NCBI GenBank assembly: GCA_014843695.1
Contig: CM026391.1
Location: 21,979,518 to 22,043,517 of the forward strand
DNA: 64,000 nt
Source: Archivesica marissinica
Lineage: Eukaryota; Mollusca; Bivalvia; Venerida; Vesicomyidae
Direction of reading: 5' to 3'
Position numbers and translations under genes: made by a program. Shown here in pieces: positions 52,268 to 64,000 of the stretch. The notes beneath the pieces were generated by a model. It did no database searches. It saw only the letters and a list, made by a program, of their open reading frames with translations, and was not told the DNA's origin. Within the stretch, counting starts at the first letter, position 1. Each line of letters begins with the position of its first letter.

Positions 52268-55200
52268 GTTAAATTGTTACAGGGTGTATTGTACATACGT
52301 TACATTGTGCATTGTTACAAGGTGTATTGTACAAGCGTTACATTGTGCATTGTTACAGGGTGTATTGTACATACGTTACATTGTGCATTGTTACAGGGTG
52401 TATTGTGCATACGTTACATTGTTACAGGGTGTGTTGTACATGCGATACTTGGTGTGTTGTACATGCGTTACATTGTGTATTGTACATACGTTACATTGTG
52501 CATTGTTACAGGGTGTGTTGTACATGCATTACAGTGTTACATTGTGCATTGGTACAGGGTGTATTGTACATGCGTTACATTGTGCCTTGTTACAGGGTGT
52601 ATTGTACATACGTTACATTGTGCATTGTTACAGGGTTTTGTTGTACATGCATTACAGTTTTACATTGTGCATTGGTACAGGGTGTGTTGTACATGCATTA
52701 CAGTGTTACATTGTGCATTGTTACAGTGTGTATTGTACATGCGTTACATTGGGCATTGTTACAGGGTGTATTGTACATACATTACAGTGTTACATTGTGC
52801 ATTGTTACAGTGTGTATTGTACATGCGTTACATTGTGCATTGTTACAGGGTGTGTTGTACATGCGTTACATTGTGTGTTGTGGGTTACAGTGTGTATTGT
52901 ACATACGTTACATTGTGCATTGTTACAGGGTGTGTTGTACATGTATTACAGTGTTACATTGTGCATTGTTATATTGGTATGTACATGCGTTACATTGTGC
53001 ATTGTTACAGGGTGTATTGTACATGCATTACAGTGTTACATTGTTACATGGTGTGTTGTACATACGTTACATTGTTACAGGGTGTATTGTACATACGTTA
53101 CATTGTGCATTGTTACAGTGTGTATTGTACATACGTTACATTGTGCATTGTTACAGGGTGTGTTGTACATGCGTTACATGGTGTGTTGTACAGGCGTTAC
53201 AGTGTGTATTGTACATACGTTACATTGTGCATTGTTACAGGGTGTGTTGTACATACGTTACATTGTGCATTGTTACAGGGTGTATTGTACATACGTTACA
53301 TTGTGCATTGTTACAGGGTGTGTTGTACATGCATTACAGTGTTACATAGTGTATTGTACATACGTTAAATTGTTACAGGGTGTATTGTACATACGTTACA
53401 TGTGCATTGTTACAGGGTGTATTGTACATGCGTTACATTGTGCATTGTTACAGGGTGTATTGTACATACGTTACATTGTGCATTGTTACAGGGTGTATTG
53501 TACATACGTTACATTGTGCATTGTTACAGTGTGTATTGTACATGCGTTACATTGTGCATTGTTACAGGGTGTGTTGTACATGCGTTACATGGTGTGTTGT
53601 ACAGGCGTTACAGTGTGTATTGTACATACGTTACATTGTGCATTGTTACAGGGTGTGTTGTACATGCATTACAGTGTTACATTGTTACATGGTGTGTTGT
53701 ACATACGTTACATTGTTACAGGGTGTATTGTATATACGTTACATTGTGCATTGTTACAGGGTGTATTGTACATACGTTACATTGTGCATTGTTACAGTGT
53801 ATTGTACATACGTTACATTGTGCATTGTTACAGGGTGTATTGTACATACGTTACATTGTTACAGGGTGTGTTGTACATGCGTTACATTGTGTGTTGTACA
53901 TGCGTTACAGTGTGTATTGTACATACGTTACATTGTGCATTGTTACAGGGTGTATTGTACATGCGTTACATTGTGCATTGTTACAGGGTGTATTGTACAT
54001 ACGTTACATTGTGCATTGTTACAGGGTGTATTGTACATACGTTACATTGTGCATTGTTACAGGGTGTGTTGTACATACGTTACATTGTGCATTGTTACAG
54101 TGTGTATTGTACATACGTTACATTGTGCATTGTTACAGGGTGTATTGTACATGCGTTACATTGTGTATTGTACAGGTACATGTGTATTGTACATACGTTA
54201 CATTGTGCATTGTTACAGGGTGTATTGTACATACGTTACATTGTGCATTGTTACAGGGTGTATTGTACATACGTTACATTGTGCATTGTTACAGGGTGTA
54301 TTGTACATACGTTACATTGTTACAGGGTTGTTGTACATGCGTTACTTGGTGTATTGTACATGCGTTACAGTGTGTATTGTACATGCGTTACATTGTGCAT
54401 TGTTACAGGGTGTGTTGTACATGCGTTACATTGTTACATTGTGCATTGGTACATTGTGTATTGTACATACGTTACATTGTGCATTGTTACAGGGTGTGTT
54501 GTACATGCATTACAGTGTTACATTGTGCATTGTTACAGGGTGTATTGTACATGCCTTACATTGTGCATTGTTACAGTGTGTATTGTACATGCGTTACATT
54601 GTGCATTATTACAGGGTGTATTGTACATACGTTACATTGTGCATTGTTACAGGGTGTATTGTACATACGTTACATTGTGCATTGTTACAGGGTGTGTTGT
54701 ACATGCATTACAGTGTTACATTGTTACAGTGTGTATTGTACATGCGTTACATTGTGCATTGTTACAGGGTGTATTGTACAAACGTTACATTGTGCATTGT
54801 TACAGGGTGTATTGTACATACGTTACATTGTGCATTGTCACAGTGTGTATTGTACATACGTTACATTGTGCATTGTTACAGGGTGTGTTGGACATGCGTT
54901 ACATTGTTACATGGTGTGTTGTACATGCGTTACAGAGTGTATTGTACATACGTTACATTGTGCATTGTTACAGGGTGTGTTGTACATGCATTACAGTGTT
55001 AGATTGTTACATGGTGTGGTGTACATACGTTATATTGTTACAGGGTGTATTGTATATACGTTACATTGTGCATTGTTACAGGGTGTATTGTACATGCGTT
55101 ACATTGTGCAGTGTTACAGGGTGTATTGTACATACGTTACATTGTGCATTGTTACAGTGTGTATTGTACATACGTTACATTGTGCATTGTTACATGGTGT

Positions 55201-55982
55201 ATTGTACATACGTTACAGGGTGTATTGTACATGCGTTACATTGTGCATTGTTACAGGATGTGTTGTACATGCGTTAACTTGTTACATAGTGTATTGTACA
55301 TACGTTAAATTGTTACAGGGTGTATTGTACATACGTTACATGTGCATTGTTACAGGGTGTATTGTACAAGAGTTACAGTGTGCATTGTTACAGGGTGTAT
55401 TGTACATACGTTACATTGTGCATTGTTACAGGGTGTATTGTGCATACGTTACATTGTGCATTGTTACAATGTGTATTGTACATGTGTTACATTGTGCATT
55501 GTTACAGGGTATGTTGTACATGCGTTACATTGTGTGTTGTACATGCGTTACAGTGTGTATTGTACATACGTTACATTGTGCATTGTTACAGGGTGTGTTG
55601 TACATGCATTACAGTGTTACATTGTTACATGGTGTGTTGTACATACGTTACATTGTTACAGGGTATATTGTACATACGTTACATTGTGCATTGTTACAGG
55701 GTGTATTGTACATACGTTACATTGTGCATTGTTACAGTGTGTATTGTGCATACGTTACATTGTGCATTGTTACAGGGTGTGTTGTACATGCGTTACATGG
55801 TGTGTTGTACAGGCGTTACATTGTGTATTGTACATACGTTACATTGTGCATTGTTACAGGGTGTGCTGTACATACGTTACATTGTGCATTGTTACAGGGT
55901 GTATTGTGCATACGTTACATTGTGCATTGTTACAGGGTGTGTTGTACATGCATTACAGTGTTACATAGTGTGTTGTACATAC
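52268..55982. repeat. Satellite 3 rearranged segment
   Basis: Landmarks occur at 52,268, 53,364 and 55,304 but the marker order is broken. TTGAGCATTG is missing, and several units carry small deletions or altered joins (GTGTTGTGGGTTACAG near 52,880, TTGGTATGTACATG near 52,975, ACAGGTACATGTG near 54,173). Units between about 53,400 and 54,300 are more uniform than elsewhere, with long runs of unaltered 38-bp units. Confidence 0.6.
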
Positions 55983-58297
55983 GTTAAATTGTTACAGGGT
56001 GTATTGTACATACGTTACATTGTGCATTGTTACAGGGTGTATTGTACAAGCGTTACATTGTGCATTGTTACAGGGTGTATTGTACATACGTTACATTGTG
56101 CATTGTTACAGGGTGTATTGTGCATACGTTACATTGTTACAGGGTGTGTTGTACATGCGTTACTTGGTGTGTTGTACATGCGTTACAGTGTGTATTGTAC
56201 ATACGTTACATTGTGCATTGTTACAGGGTGTGTTGTACATGCATTACAGTGTTACATTGTGCATTGGTACAGGGTGTATTGTACATGCGTTACATTGTGC
56301 ATTGTTACAGGGTGTATTGTACATACGTTACATTGTGCATTGTTACAGGGTGTGTTGTACATGCATTACAGTGTTACATTGTGCATTGGTACAGGGTGTG
56401 TTGTACATGCATTACAGTGTTACATTGTGCATTGTTACAGTGTGTATTGTACATGCGTTACATTGGGCATTGTTACAGGGTGTATTGTACATACATTACA
56501 GTGTTACATTGTGCATTGTTACAGTGTGTATTGTACATGCGTTACATTGTGCATTGTTACAGGGTGTATTGTACATACGTTACATTGTGCATTGTTACAG
56601 GGTGTATTGTACATACGTTACATTGTGCATTGTTACATGGTGTATTGTACATACGTTACAGGGTGTATTGTACATGCGTTACATTGTGCATTGTTACAGG
56701 GTGTGTTGTACATGCGTTACATTGTTACATGGTGTATTGTACATGCGTTACATTGTTACAGGGTGTGTTGTACATGCGTTACATTGTGCATTGTTACAGG
56801 GTGTGTTGTACATGTGTTACATTGTGTGTTGTACAGGCGTTACAGTGTGTATTGTACATACGTTACATTGAGCATTGTTACAGGGTGTGTTGTACATGTA
56901 ATACAGTGTTACATTGTGCATTGTTATATTGTGTATTGTACATGCGTTACATTGTGCATTGTTACAGGGTGTATTGTACATGCATTACAGTGTTACATTG
57001 TTACATGGTGTGTTGTACATACGTTACATTGTTACAGGGTATATTGTACATACGTTACATTGTGCATTGTTACATTGTGTAATGTGCATACGTTCATTGT
57101 GCATTGTTACAGGGTGTGTTGTACATGCGTTACATGGTGTGTTGTACAGGCGTTACAGTGTGTATTGTACATACGTTACATTGTGCATTGTTACAGGGTG
57201 TGTTGTACATACGTTACATTGTGCATTGTTACAGGGTGTATTGTACATACGTTACATTGTGCATTGTTACAGGGTGTGTTGTACATGCATTACAGTGTTA
57301 CATAGTGTATTGTACATACGTTAAATTGTTACAGGGTGTATTGTACATACGTTACATGTGCATTGTTACAGGGTGTATTGTACAAGAGTTACATTGTGCA
57401 TTGTTACAGGGTATAGTGTACATACGTTACATTGTGCATTGTTACAGGGTGTATTGTGCATACGTTACATTGTGCATTGTTACAATGTGTATTGTACATG
57501 TGTTACATTGTGCATTGTTACAGGGTGTGTTGTACATGCGTTACATGGTGTGTTGTACAGGCGTTACAGTGTGTATTGTACATACGTTACATTGTGCATT
57601 GCTACAGGGTGTGTTGTACATGCATTACAGTGTTACATTATTACATGGTGTGTTGTACATACGTTACATTGTTACAGGGTGTATTGTATATACGTTACAT
57701 TGTGCATTGTTACAGGGTGTATTGTACATACGTTACGTTGTGCATTGTTACAGTGTGTATTGTACATACGTTACATTGTGCATTGTTACAGTGTGTATTG
57801 TACATACGTTACATTGTTACAGGGTGTGTTGTACATGCGTTACATTGTGTGTTGTACATGCGTTACAGTGTGTATTGTACATACGTTACATTGTGCATTG
57901 TTACAGGGTGTGTTGTACATGCATTACAGTGTTACATTGTTACATGGTGTGTTGTACATACGTTACATTGTTACAGGGTATATTGTACATACGTTACATT
58001 GTGCATTGTTACAGGGTGTATTGTACATACGTTACATTGTGCATTGTTACAGTGTGTATTGTGCATACGTTACATTGTGCATTGTTACAGGGTGTGTTGT
58101 ACATGCGTTACATGGTGTGTTGTACAGGCGTTACATTGTGTATTGTACATACGTTACATTGTGCATTGTTACAGGGTGTGCTGTACATACGTTACATTGT
58201 GCATTGTTACAGGGTGTATTGTGCATACGTTACATTGTGCATTGTTACAGGGTGTGTTGTACATGCATTACAGTGTTACATAGTGTGTTGTACATAC
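55983..58297. repeat. Satellite 3 higher-order copy, 2,315 bp
   Basis: Full marker order TACAAGCG, TTGAGCATTG (about 56,868), TACAAGAG (57,382). It differs from the next copy mainly by GGGTGTGTTG in place of GGGTATGTTG. Confidence 0.8.
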
Positions 58298-60589
58298 GTT
58301 AAATTGTTACAGGGTGTATTGTACATACGTTACATTGTGCATTGTTACAGGGTGTATTGTACAAGCGTTACATTGTGCATTGTTACAGGGTGTATTGTAC
58401 ATACGTTACATTGTGCATTGTTACAGGGTGTATTGTGCATACGTTACATTGTTACAGGGTATGTTGTACATGCGTTACTTGGTGTGTTGTACATGCGTTA
58501 CAGTGTGTATTGTACATACGTTACATTTTGCATTGTTACAGGGTGTGTTGTACATGCATTACAGTGTTACATTGTGCATTGGTACAGGGTGTATTGTACA
58601 TGCGTTACATTGTGCATTGTTACAGGGTGTATTGTACATACGTTACATTGTGCATTGTTACAGGGTGTGTTGTACATGCATTACAGTGTTACATTGTGCA
58701 TTGGTACAGGGTGTGTTGTACATGCATTACAGTGTTACATTGTGCATTGTTACAGTGTGTATTGTACATGCGTTACATTGGGCATTGTTACAGGGTGTAT
58801 TGTACATACATTACAGTGTTACATTGTGCATTGTTACAGTGTGTATTGTACATGCGTTACATTGTGCATTGTTACAGGGTGTATTGTACATACGTTACAT
58901 TGTGCATTGTTACAGGGTGTATTGTACATACGTTACATTGTGCATTGTTACATGGTGTATTGTACATACGTTACAGGGTGTATTGTACATGCGTTACATT
59001 GTGCATTGTTACAGGGTGTGTTGTACATGCGTTACATTGTTACATGGTGTATTGTACATGCGTTACATTGTTACAGGGTGTGTTGTACATGCGTTACATT
59101 GTGCATTGTTACAGGGTGTGTTGTACATGCTTAGTGTTACATTGTTCAGGTTGTAGTGTACATGCGTTACAGTGTGTATTGTACATACGTTACATTGTGC
59201 ATTGTTACAGGGTGTGTTGTACATGCGTTACATTGTTACAGGGTGTATTGTACATGCGTTACATTGTGCATTGTTACAGGGTGTATTGTACATGCATTAC
59301 AGTGTTACATTGTGCATTGGTACATGGTGTGTTGTACATGCGTTACATTGTGTTACAGGGTATATTGTACATACGTTACATTGTGCATTGTTACATTGTG
59401 TATTGTGCATACGTTACATTGTGCATTGTTACAGGGTGTGTTGTACATGCGTTACATGGTGTGTTGTACAGGCGTTACAGTGTGTATTGTACATACGTTA
59501 CATTGTGCATTGTTACAGGGTGTGTTGTACATACGTTACATTGTGCATTGTTACAGGGTGTATTGTACATACGTTACATTGTGCATTGTTACAGGGTGTG
59601 TTGTACATGCATTACAGTGTTACATAGTGTATTGTACATACGTTAAATTGTTACAGGGTGTATTGTACATACGTTACATGTGCATTGTTACAGGGTGTAT
59701 TGTACAAGAGTTACATTGTGCATTGTTACAGGGTGTATTGTACATACGTTACATTGTGCATTGTTACAGGGTGTATTGTGCATACGTTACATTGTGCATT
59801 GTTACAATGTGTATTGTACATGCGTTACATTGTGCATTGTTACAGGGTGTGTTGTACATGCGTTACATGGTGTGTTGTACAGGCGTTACAGTGTGTATTG
59901 TACATACGTTACATTGTGCATTGTTACAGGGTGTGTTGTACATGCATTACAGTGTTACATTGTTACATGGTGTGTTGTACATACGTTACATTGTTACAGG
60001 GTGTATTGTATATACGTTACATTGTGCATTGTTACAGGGTGTATTGTACATGCGTTACATTGTGTGTTGTACAGGCGTTACAGTGTGTATTGTACATACG
60101 TTACATTGTTACAGGGTGTGTTGTACATGCGTTACATTGTGTGTTGTACATGCGTTACAGTGTGTATTGTACATACGTTACATTGTGCATTGTTACAGGG
60201 TGTGTTGTACATGCATTACAGTGTTACATTGTTACATGGTGTGTTGTACATACGTTACATTGTTACAGGGTATATTGTACATACGTTACATTGTGCATTG
60301 TTACAGGGTTTACTGTACATACGTTACATTGTGCATTGTTACAGTGTGTATTGTGCATACGTTACATTGTGCATTGTTACAGGGTGTGTTGTACATGCGT
60401 TACATGGTGTGTTGTACAGGCGTTACATTGTGTATTGTACATACGTTACATTGTGCATTGTTACAGGGTGTGCTGTACATACGTTACATTGTGCATTGTT
60501 ACAGGGTGTATTGTGCATACGTTACATTGTGCATTGTTACAGGGTGTGTTGTACATGCATTACAGTGTTACATAGTGTGTTGTACATAC
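58298..60589. repeat. Satellite 3 higher-order copy, 2,292 bp
   Basis: Begins with the 820-bp block shared with 44,131. Shortly after 59,125 the order is disturbed (CATGCTTAGTGTT, TTCAGGTTGTAGTG) and the TTGAGCATTG marker is lost. It then resumes with TACAAGAG at 59,707. Confidence 0.75.
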
Positions 60590-63500
60590 GTTAAATTGTT
60601 ACAGGGTATATTGTACATACGTTACATTGTGCATTGTTACAGGGTGTATTGTACAAGCGTTACATTGTGCATTGTTACAGGGTGTATTGTACATACGTTA
60701 CATTGTGCATTGTTACAGGGTGTATTGTGCATACGTTACATTGTTACAGGGTATGTTGTACATGCGTTACTTGGTGTGTTGTACATTCGTTACAGTGTGT
60801 ATTGTACATACGTTACATTTTGCATTGTTACAGGGTGTGTTGTACATGCATTACAGTGTTACATTGTGCATTGGTACAGGGTGTATTGTACATACGTTAC
60901 ATTGTGCATTGTTACAGGGTGTGTTGTACATGCATTACAGTGTTACATTGTGCATTGGTACAGGGTGTGTTGTACATGCATTACAGTGTTACATTGTGCA
61001 TTGTTACAGTGTGTATTGTACATGCGTTACATTGGGCATTGTTACAGGGTGTATTGTACATACATTACAGTGTTACATTGTGCATTGTTACAGTGTGTAT
61101 TGTACATGCGTTACATTGTGCGTTGTTACAGGGTGTATTGTACATACGTTAAATTGTGCATTGTTACAGGGTGTATTGTACATACGTTACATTGTGCATT
61201 GTTACATGGTGTATTGTACATACGTTACAGGGTGTATTGTACATGCGTTACATTGTGCATTGTTACAGGGTGTGTTGTACATGCGTTACATTGTTACATG
61301 GTGTATTGTACATGCGTTACATTGTTACAGGGTGTGTTGTACATGCGTTACATTGTGCATTGTTACAGGGTGTGTTGTACATGCGTTACATTGTGTGTTG
61401 TACAGGCGTTACAGTGTGTATTGTACATACGTTACATTGAGCATTGTTACAGGGTGTGTTGTACATGTATTACAGTGTTACATTGTGCATTGATATATTG
61501 TGTATTGTACATGCGTTACATTGTGCATTGTTACAGGGTGTATTGTACATGCATTACAGTGTTACATTGTTACATGGTGTGTTGTACATACGTTACATTG
61601 TTACAGGGTATATTTTACATACGTTACATTGTGCATTGTTACATTGTGTATTGTGCATACGTTACATTGTGCATTGTTACAGGGTGTGTTGTACATGCGT
61701 TACATGGTGTGTTGTACAGGCGTTACAGTGTGTATTGTACATACGTTACATTGTGCATTGTTACAGGGTGTGTTGTACATACGTTACATTGTGCATTGTT
61801 ACAGGGTGTGTTGTACATGCATTACAGTGTTACATAGTGTATTGTACATACATTAAATTGTTACAGGGTGTATTGTACATACGTTACATGTGCATTGTTA
61901 CAGGGTGTATTGTACATGCGTTACATTGTGCATTGTTACAGGGTGTATGTACAAGAGTTACATTGTGAGTTGTTACAGGGTGTGTTGTACATGCATTACA
62001 GTGTTACATTGTTACATGGTGTGTTGTACATACGTTACATTGTTACAGGGTATATTGTACATACGTTACATTGTGCATTGTTACAGGGTGTATTGTACAT
62101 GCGTTACATTGTGCATTGTTACAGGGTGTATGTACATACGTTACATTGTGCATTGTTACAGGGTGTATTGTACATACGTTACATTGTGCATTGTTACATG
62201 GTGTATTGTACATACGTTACAGGGTGTATTGTACATGCGTTACATTGTGCATTGTTACAGGGTGTGTTGTACATGCGTTACATTGTTACATGGTGTATTG
62301 TACATGCGTTACATTGTTACAGGGTGTGTTGTACATACGTTACATTGTGCATTGTTACAGGGTGTGTTGTACATGCATTACAGTGTTACATTGTGCATTG
62401 GTACAGGGTGTATTGTACATGCGTTACATTGTGCATTGTTACAGGGTGTATTGTACATACGTTACATTGTGCATTGTTACAGTGTGTGTTGTACATGCAT
62501 TACAGTGTTACATTGTGCATTGTTACAGGGTGTATTGTACATGCATTACAGTGTTACATTGTGCATTGTTACAGTGTGTATTGTACATGCGTTACATTGT
62601 GCATTGTTACAGGGTGTATTGTACATACGTTACATTGTGCATTGTTACAGGGTGTATTGTACATACGTTACATTGTGCATTGTTACATGGTGTATTGTAC
62701 ATACGTTACAGGGTGTATTGTACATGCGTTACATTGTGCATTGTTACAGGGTGTGTTGTACATGCGTTACATTGTTACATGGTGTATTGTACATGCGTTA
62801 CATTGTTACAGGGTGTGTTGTACATGCGTTACATTGTGCATTGTTACAGGGTGTGTTGTACATGCGTTACATTGTGTGTTGTACAGGCGTTACAGTGTGT
62901 ATTGTACATACGTTACATTGAGCATTGTTACAGGGTGTGTTGTACATGCATTACAGTGTTACATTGTGCATTGTTATATTGTGTATTGTACATGCGTTAC
63001 ATTGTGCATTGTTACAGGGTGTATTGTACATACGTTACATTGTGCATTATTACAGGGTGTATTGTACATACGTTACATTGTGCATTGTTACAGGGTGTAT
63101 TGTACATACGTTACATTGTGCATTGTTACAGGGTGTGTTGTACATGCATTACAGTGTTACATTGTTACAGGGTGTATTGTACATGCGTTACATTGTGCAT
63201 TGTTACAGGGTGTATTGTACATACGTTACATTGTGCATTGTTACAGGGTGTATTGTACATACGTTACATTGTGCATTGTTACAGTGTGTATTGTACATAC
63301 GTTACATTGTGCATTGTTACAGGGTGTGTTGGACATGCGTTACATTGTTACATGGTGTGTTGTACATGCGTTACAGAGTGTATTGTACATACGTTACATT
63401 GTGCATTGTTACAGGGTGTGTTGTACATGCATTACAGTGTTAGATTGTTACATGGTGTGTTGTACATACGTTACATTGTTACAGGGTTTATTGTATATAC

Positions 63501-64000
63501 GTTACATTGTGCATTGTTACAGGGTGTATTGTACATGCGTTACATTGTGCATTGTTACAGGGTGTATTGTACATACGTTACATTGTGCATTGTTACAGTG
63601 TGTATTGTACATACGTTACATTGTTACAGGGTGTGTTGTACATGCGTTACATTGTTACAGGGTGTATTGTATATACGTTACATTGTGCATTGTTACAGGG
63701 TGTATTGTACATGCGTTACATTGTGCAGTGTTACAGGGTGTATTGTACATACGTTACATTGTGCATTGTTACAGTGTGTATTGTACATACGTTACATTGT
63801 TACAGGGTGTGTTGTACATGCGTTACATTGTGAGTTGTACATGCGTTACAGTATGTATTGTACATACGTTACATTGTGCATTGTTACAGGGTGTGTTGTA
63901 TTTGCATTACAGTGTTACATTGTTACATGGTGTGTTGTACATACGTTACATTGTTACAGGGTATATTGTACATACGTTACATTGTGCATTGTTACAGGGT
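60590..64000. repeat. Satellite 3 terminal segment of the window
   Basis: It starts as another higher-order copy (TACAAGCG 60,653, TTGAGCATTG 61,437, decayed landmark 61,851). It then contains a compressed passage with one- or two-base deletions (GGGTGTATGTACAAGAG near 61,945, GGGTGTATGTACATACG near 62,128) and a second TTGAGCATTG at 62,918, only 1,481 bp after the first. The array runs off the window within a unit. Confidence 0.7.

Larger units (their letters stand above)
17395..64000 (+). repeat. Satellite 3: modular 23/31/38/46-bp repeat, 46.6 kb, continues past the window
   Basis: The commonest unit is 38 bp: ACATTGTGCATTGTT (15 bp) followed by a 23-bp core, ACAGGGTGTATTG then TACATACGTT. 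Other units are the 23-bp core alone, 31 bp (8-bp ACATTGTT plus core) and 46 bp (8-bp ACAGTGTT plus the 15-bp module plus core). Every module starts ACA and ends TT, so TTACA punctuates the array. Core variants end TACATACG, TACATGCG, TACATGCA, TACAGGCG or TACAAGCG. TACATGCA is nearly always followed by TTACAGTGTT, so variants travel as phrases. All units face the same way. There are well over a thousand units, and they contain no gene. The long plus-strand open frames arise because the unit has no stop triplet in any forward frame. Confidence 0.98.

Noticed and set aside
17329..63833. Dozens of long plus-strand open frames (up to 1,365 codons) in satellite 3
   Set aside because: They translate a non-coding tandem repeat with no stop triplet in any forward frame. 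Overlapping frames are equally open, unit lengths are not multiples of three, and there is no start context, domain or codon bias.
17395..64000. Telomeric repeat because of the recurring TTACAGGGT word
   Set aside because: No TTAGGG-type array is present. The word is part of a 23-bp core within longer units.

Overview
The window is eukaryotic. It is most likely from a mollusc. A 3.7-kb stretch of ordinary sequence holds a GT-AG spliced gene end and several interspersed repeats. One of these has the tRNA-like head and conserved core words of the V-type SINEs common in molluscan genomes. There is no bacterial-style gene organisation. The taxonomic call rests on memory of repeat families, not on a search.

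Layout: 1-985 is an assembly gap (N). 986-1033 and 3777-3905 are the last two exons of a protein-coding gene on the + strand, separated by a 2,743-bp intron. That intron contains a 1.4-kb DNA transposon with terminal inverted repeats and a TA target duplication (1063-2456), a short dispersed-repeat fragment (about 2552-2607), an imperfect hairpin (2715-2804), a V-type SINE (about 3174-3425) and a tRNA-derived repeat in reverse (about 3565-3720). After the gene come a possible poly(A) signal (4208), a small hairpin motif (4270-4286) and a second reverse-oriented tRNA-derived SINE (about 4385-4566).

From about 4.7 kb to the right end the window is satellite DNA of three unrelated kinds. Satellite 1 (4697-5727) has about 24 units of 41-44 bp. 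Satellite 2 (5821-17083) has about 216 units of 52 bp, followed by about six units of the same satellite in inverted orientation (17079-17394). Satellite 3 (17395-64000, running off the window) is 46.6 kb of a modular repeat. Its units are 23, 31, 38 or 46 bp, each a 23-bp core plus optional 8-bp and 15-bp modules. These are arranged in higher-order repeats of roughly 1.9-2.3 kb, with longer-range copies such as an ~820-bp block repeated exactly 14,167 bp away.

The many long open frames in satellite 3 (up to 1,365 codons) are not genes. The repeat simply lacks stop codons in all three forward frames. I found no CRISPR, operon, phage, RNA gene or recognisable enzyme. What is new here is structural: the module grammar of satellite 3, the nested higher-order organisation of satellites 2 and 3, and a microhomology inversion junction near the satellite 2/3 boundary.
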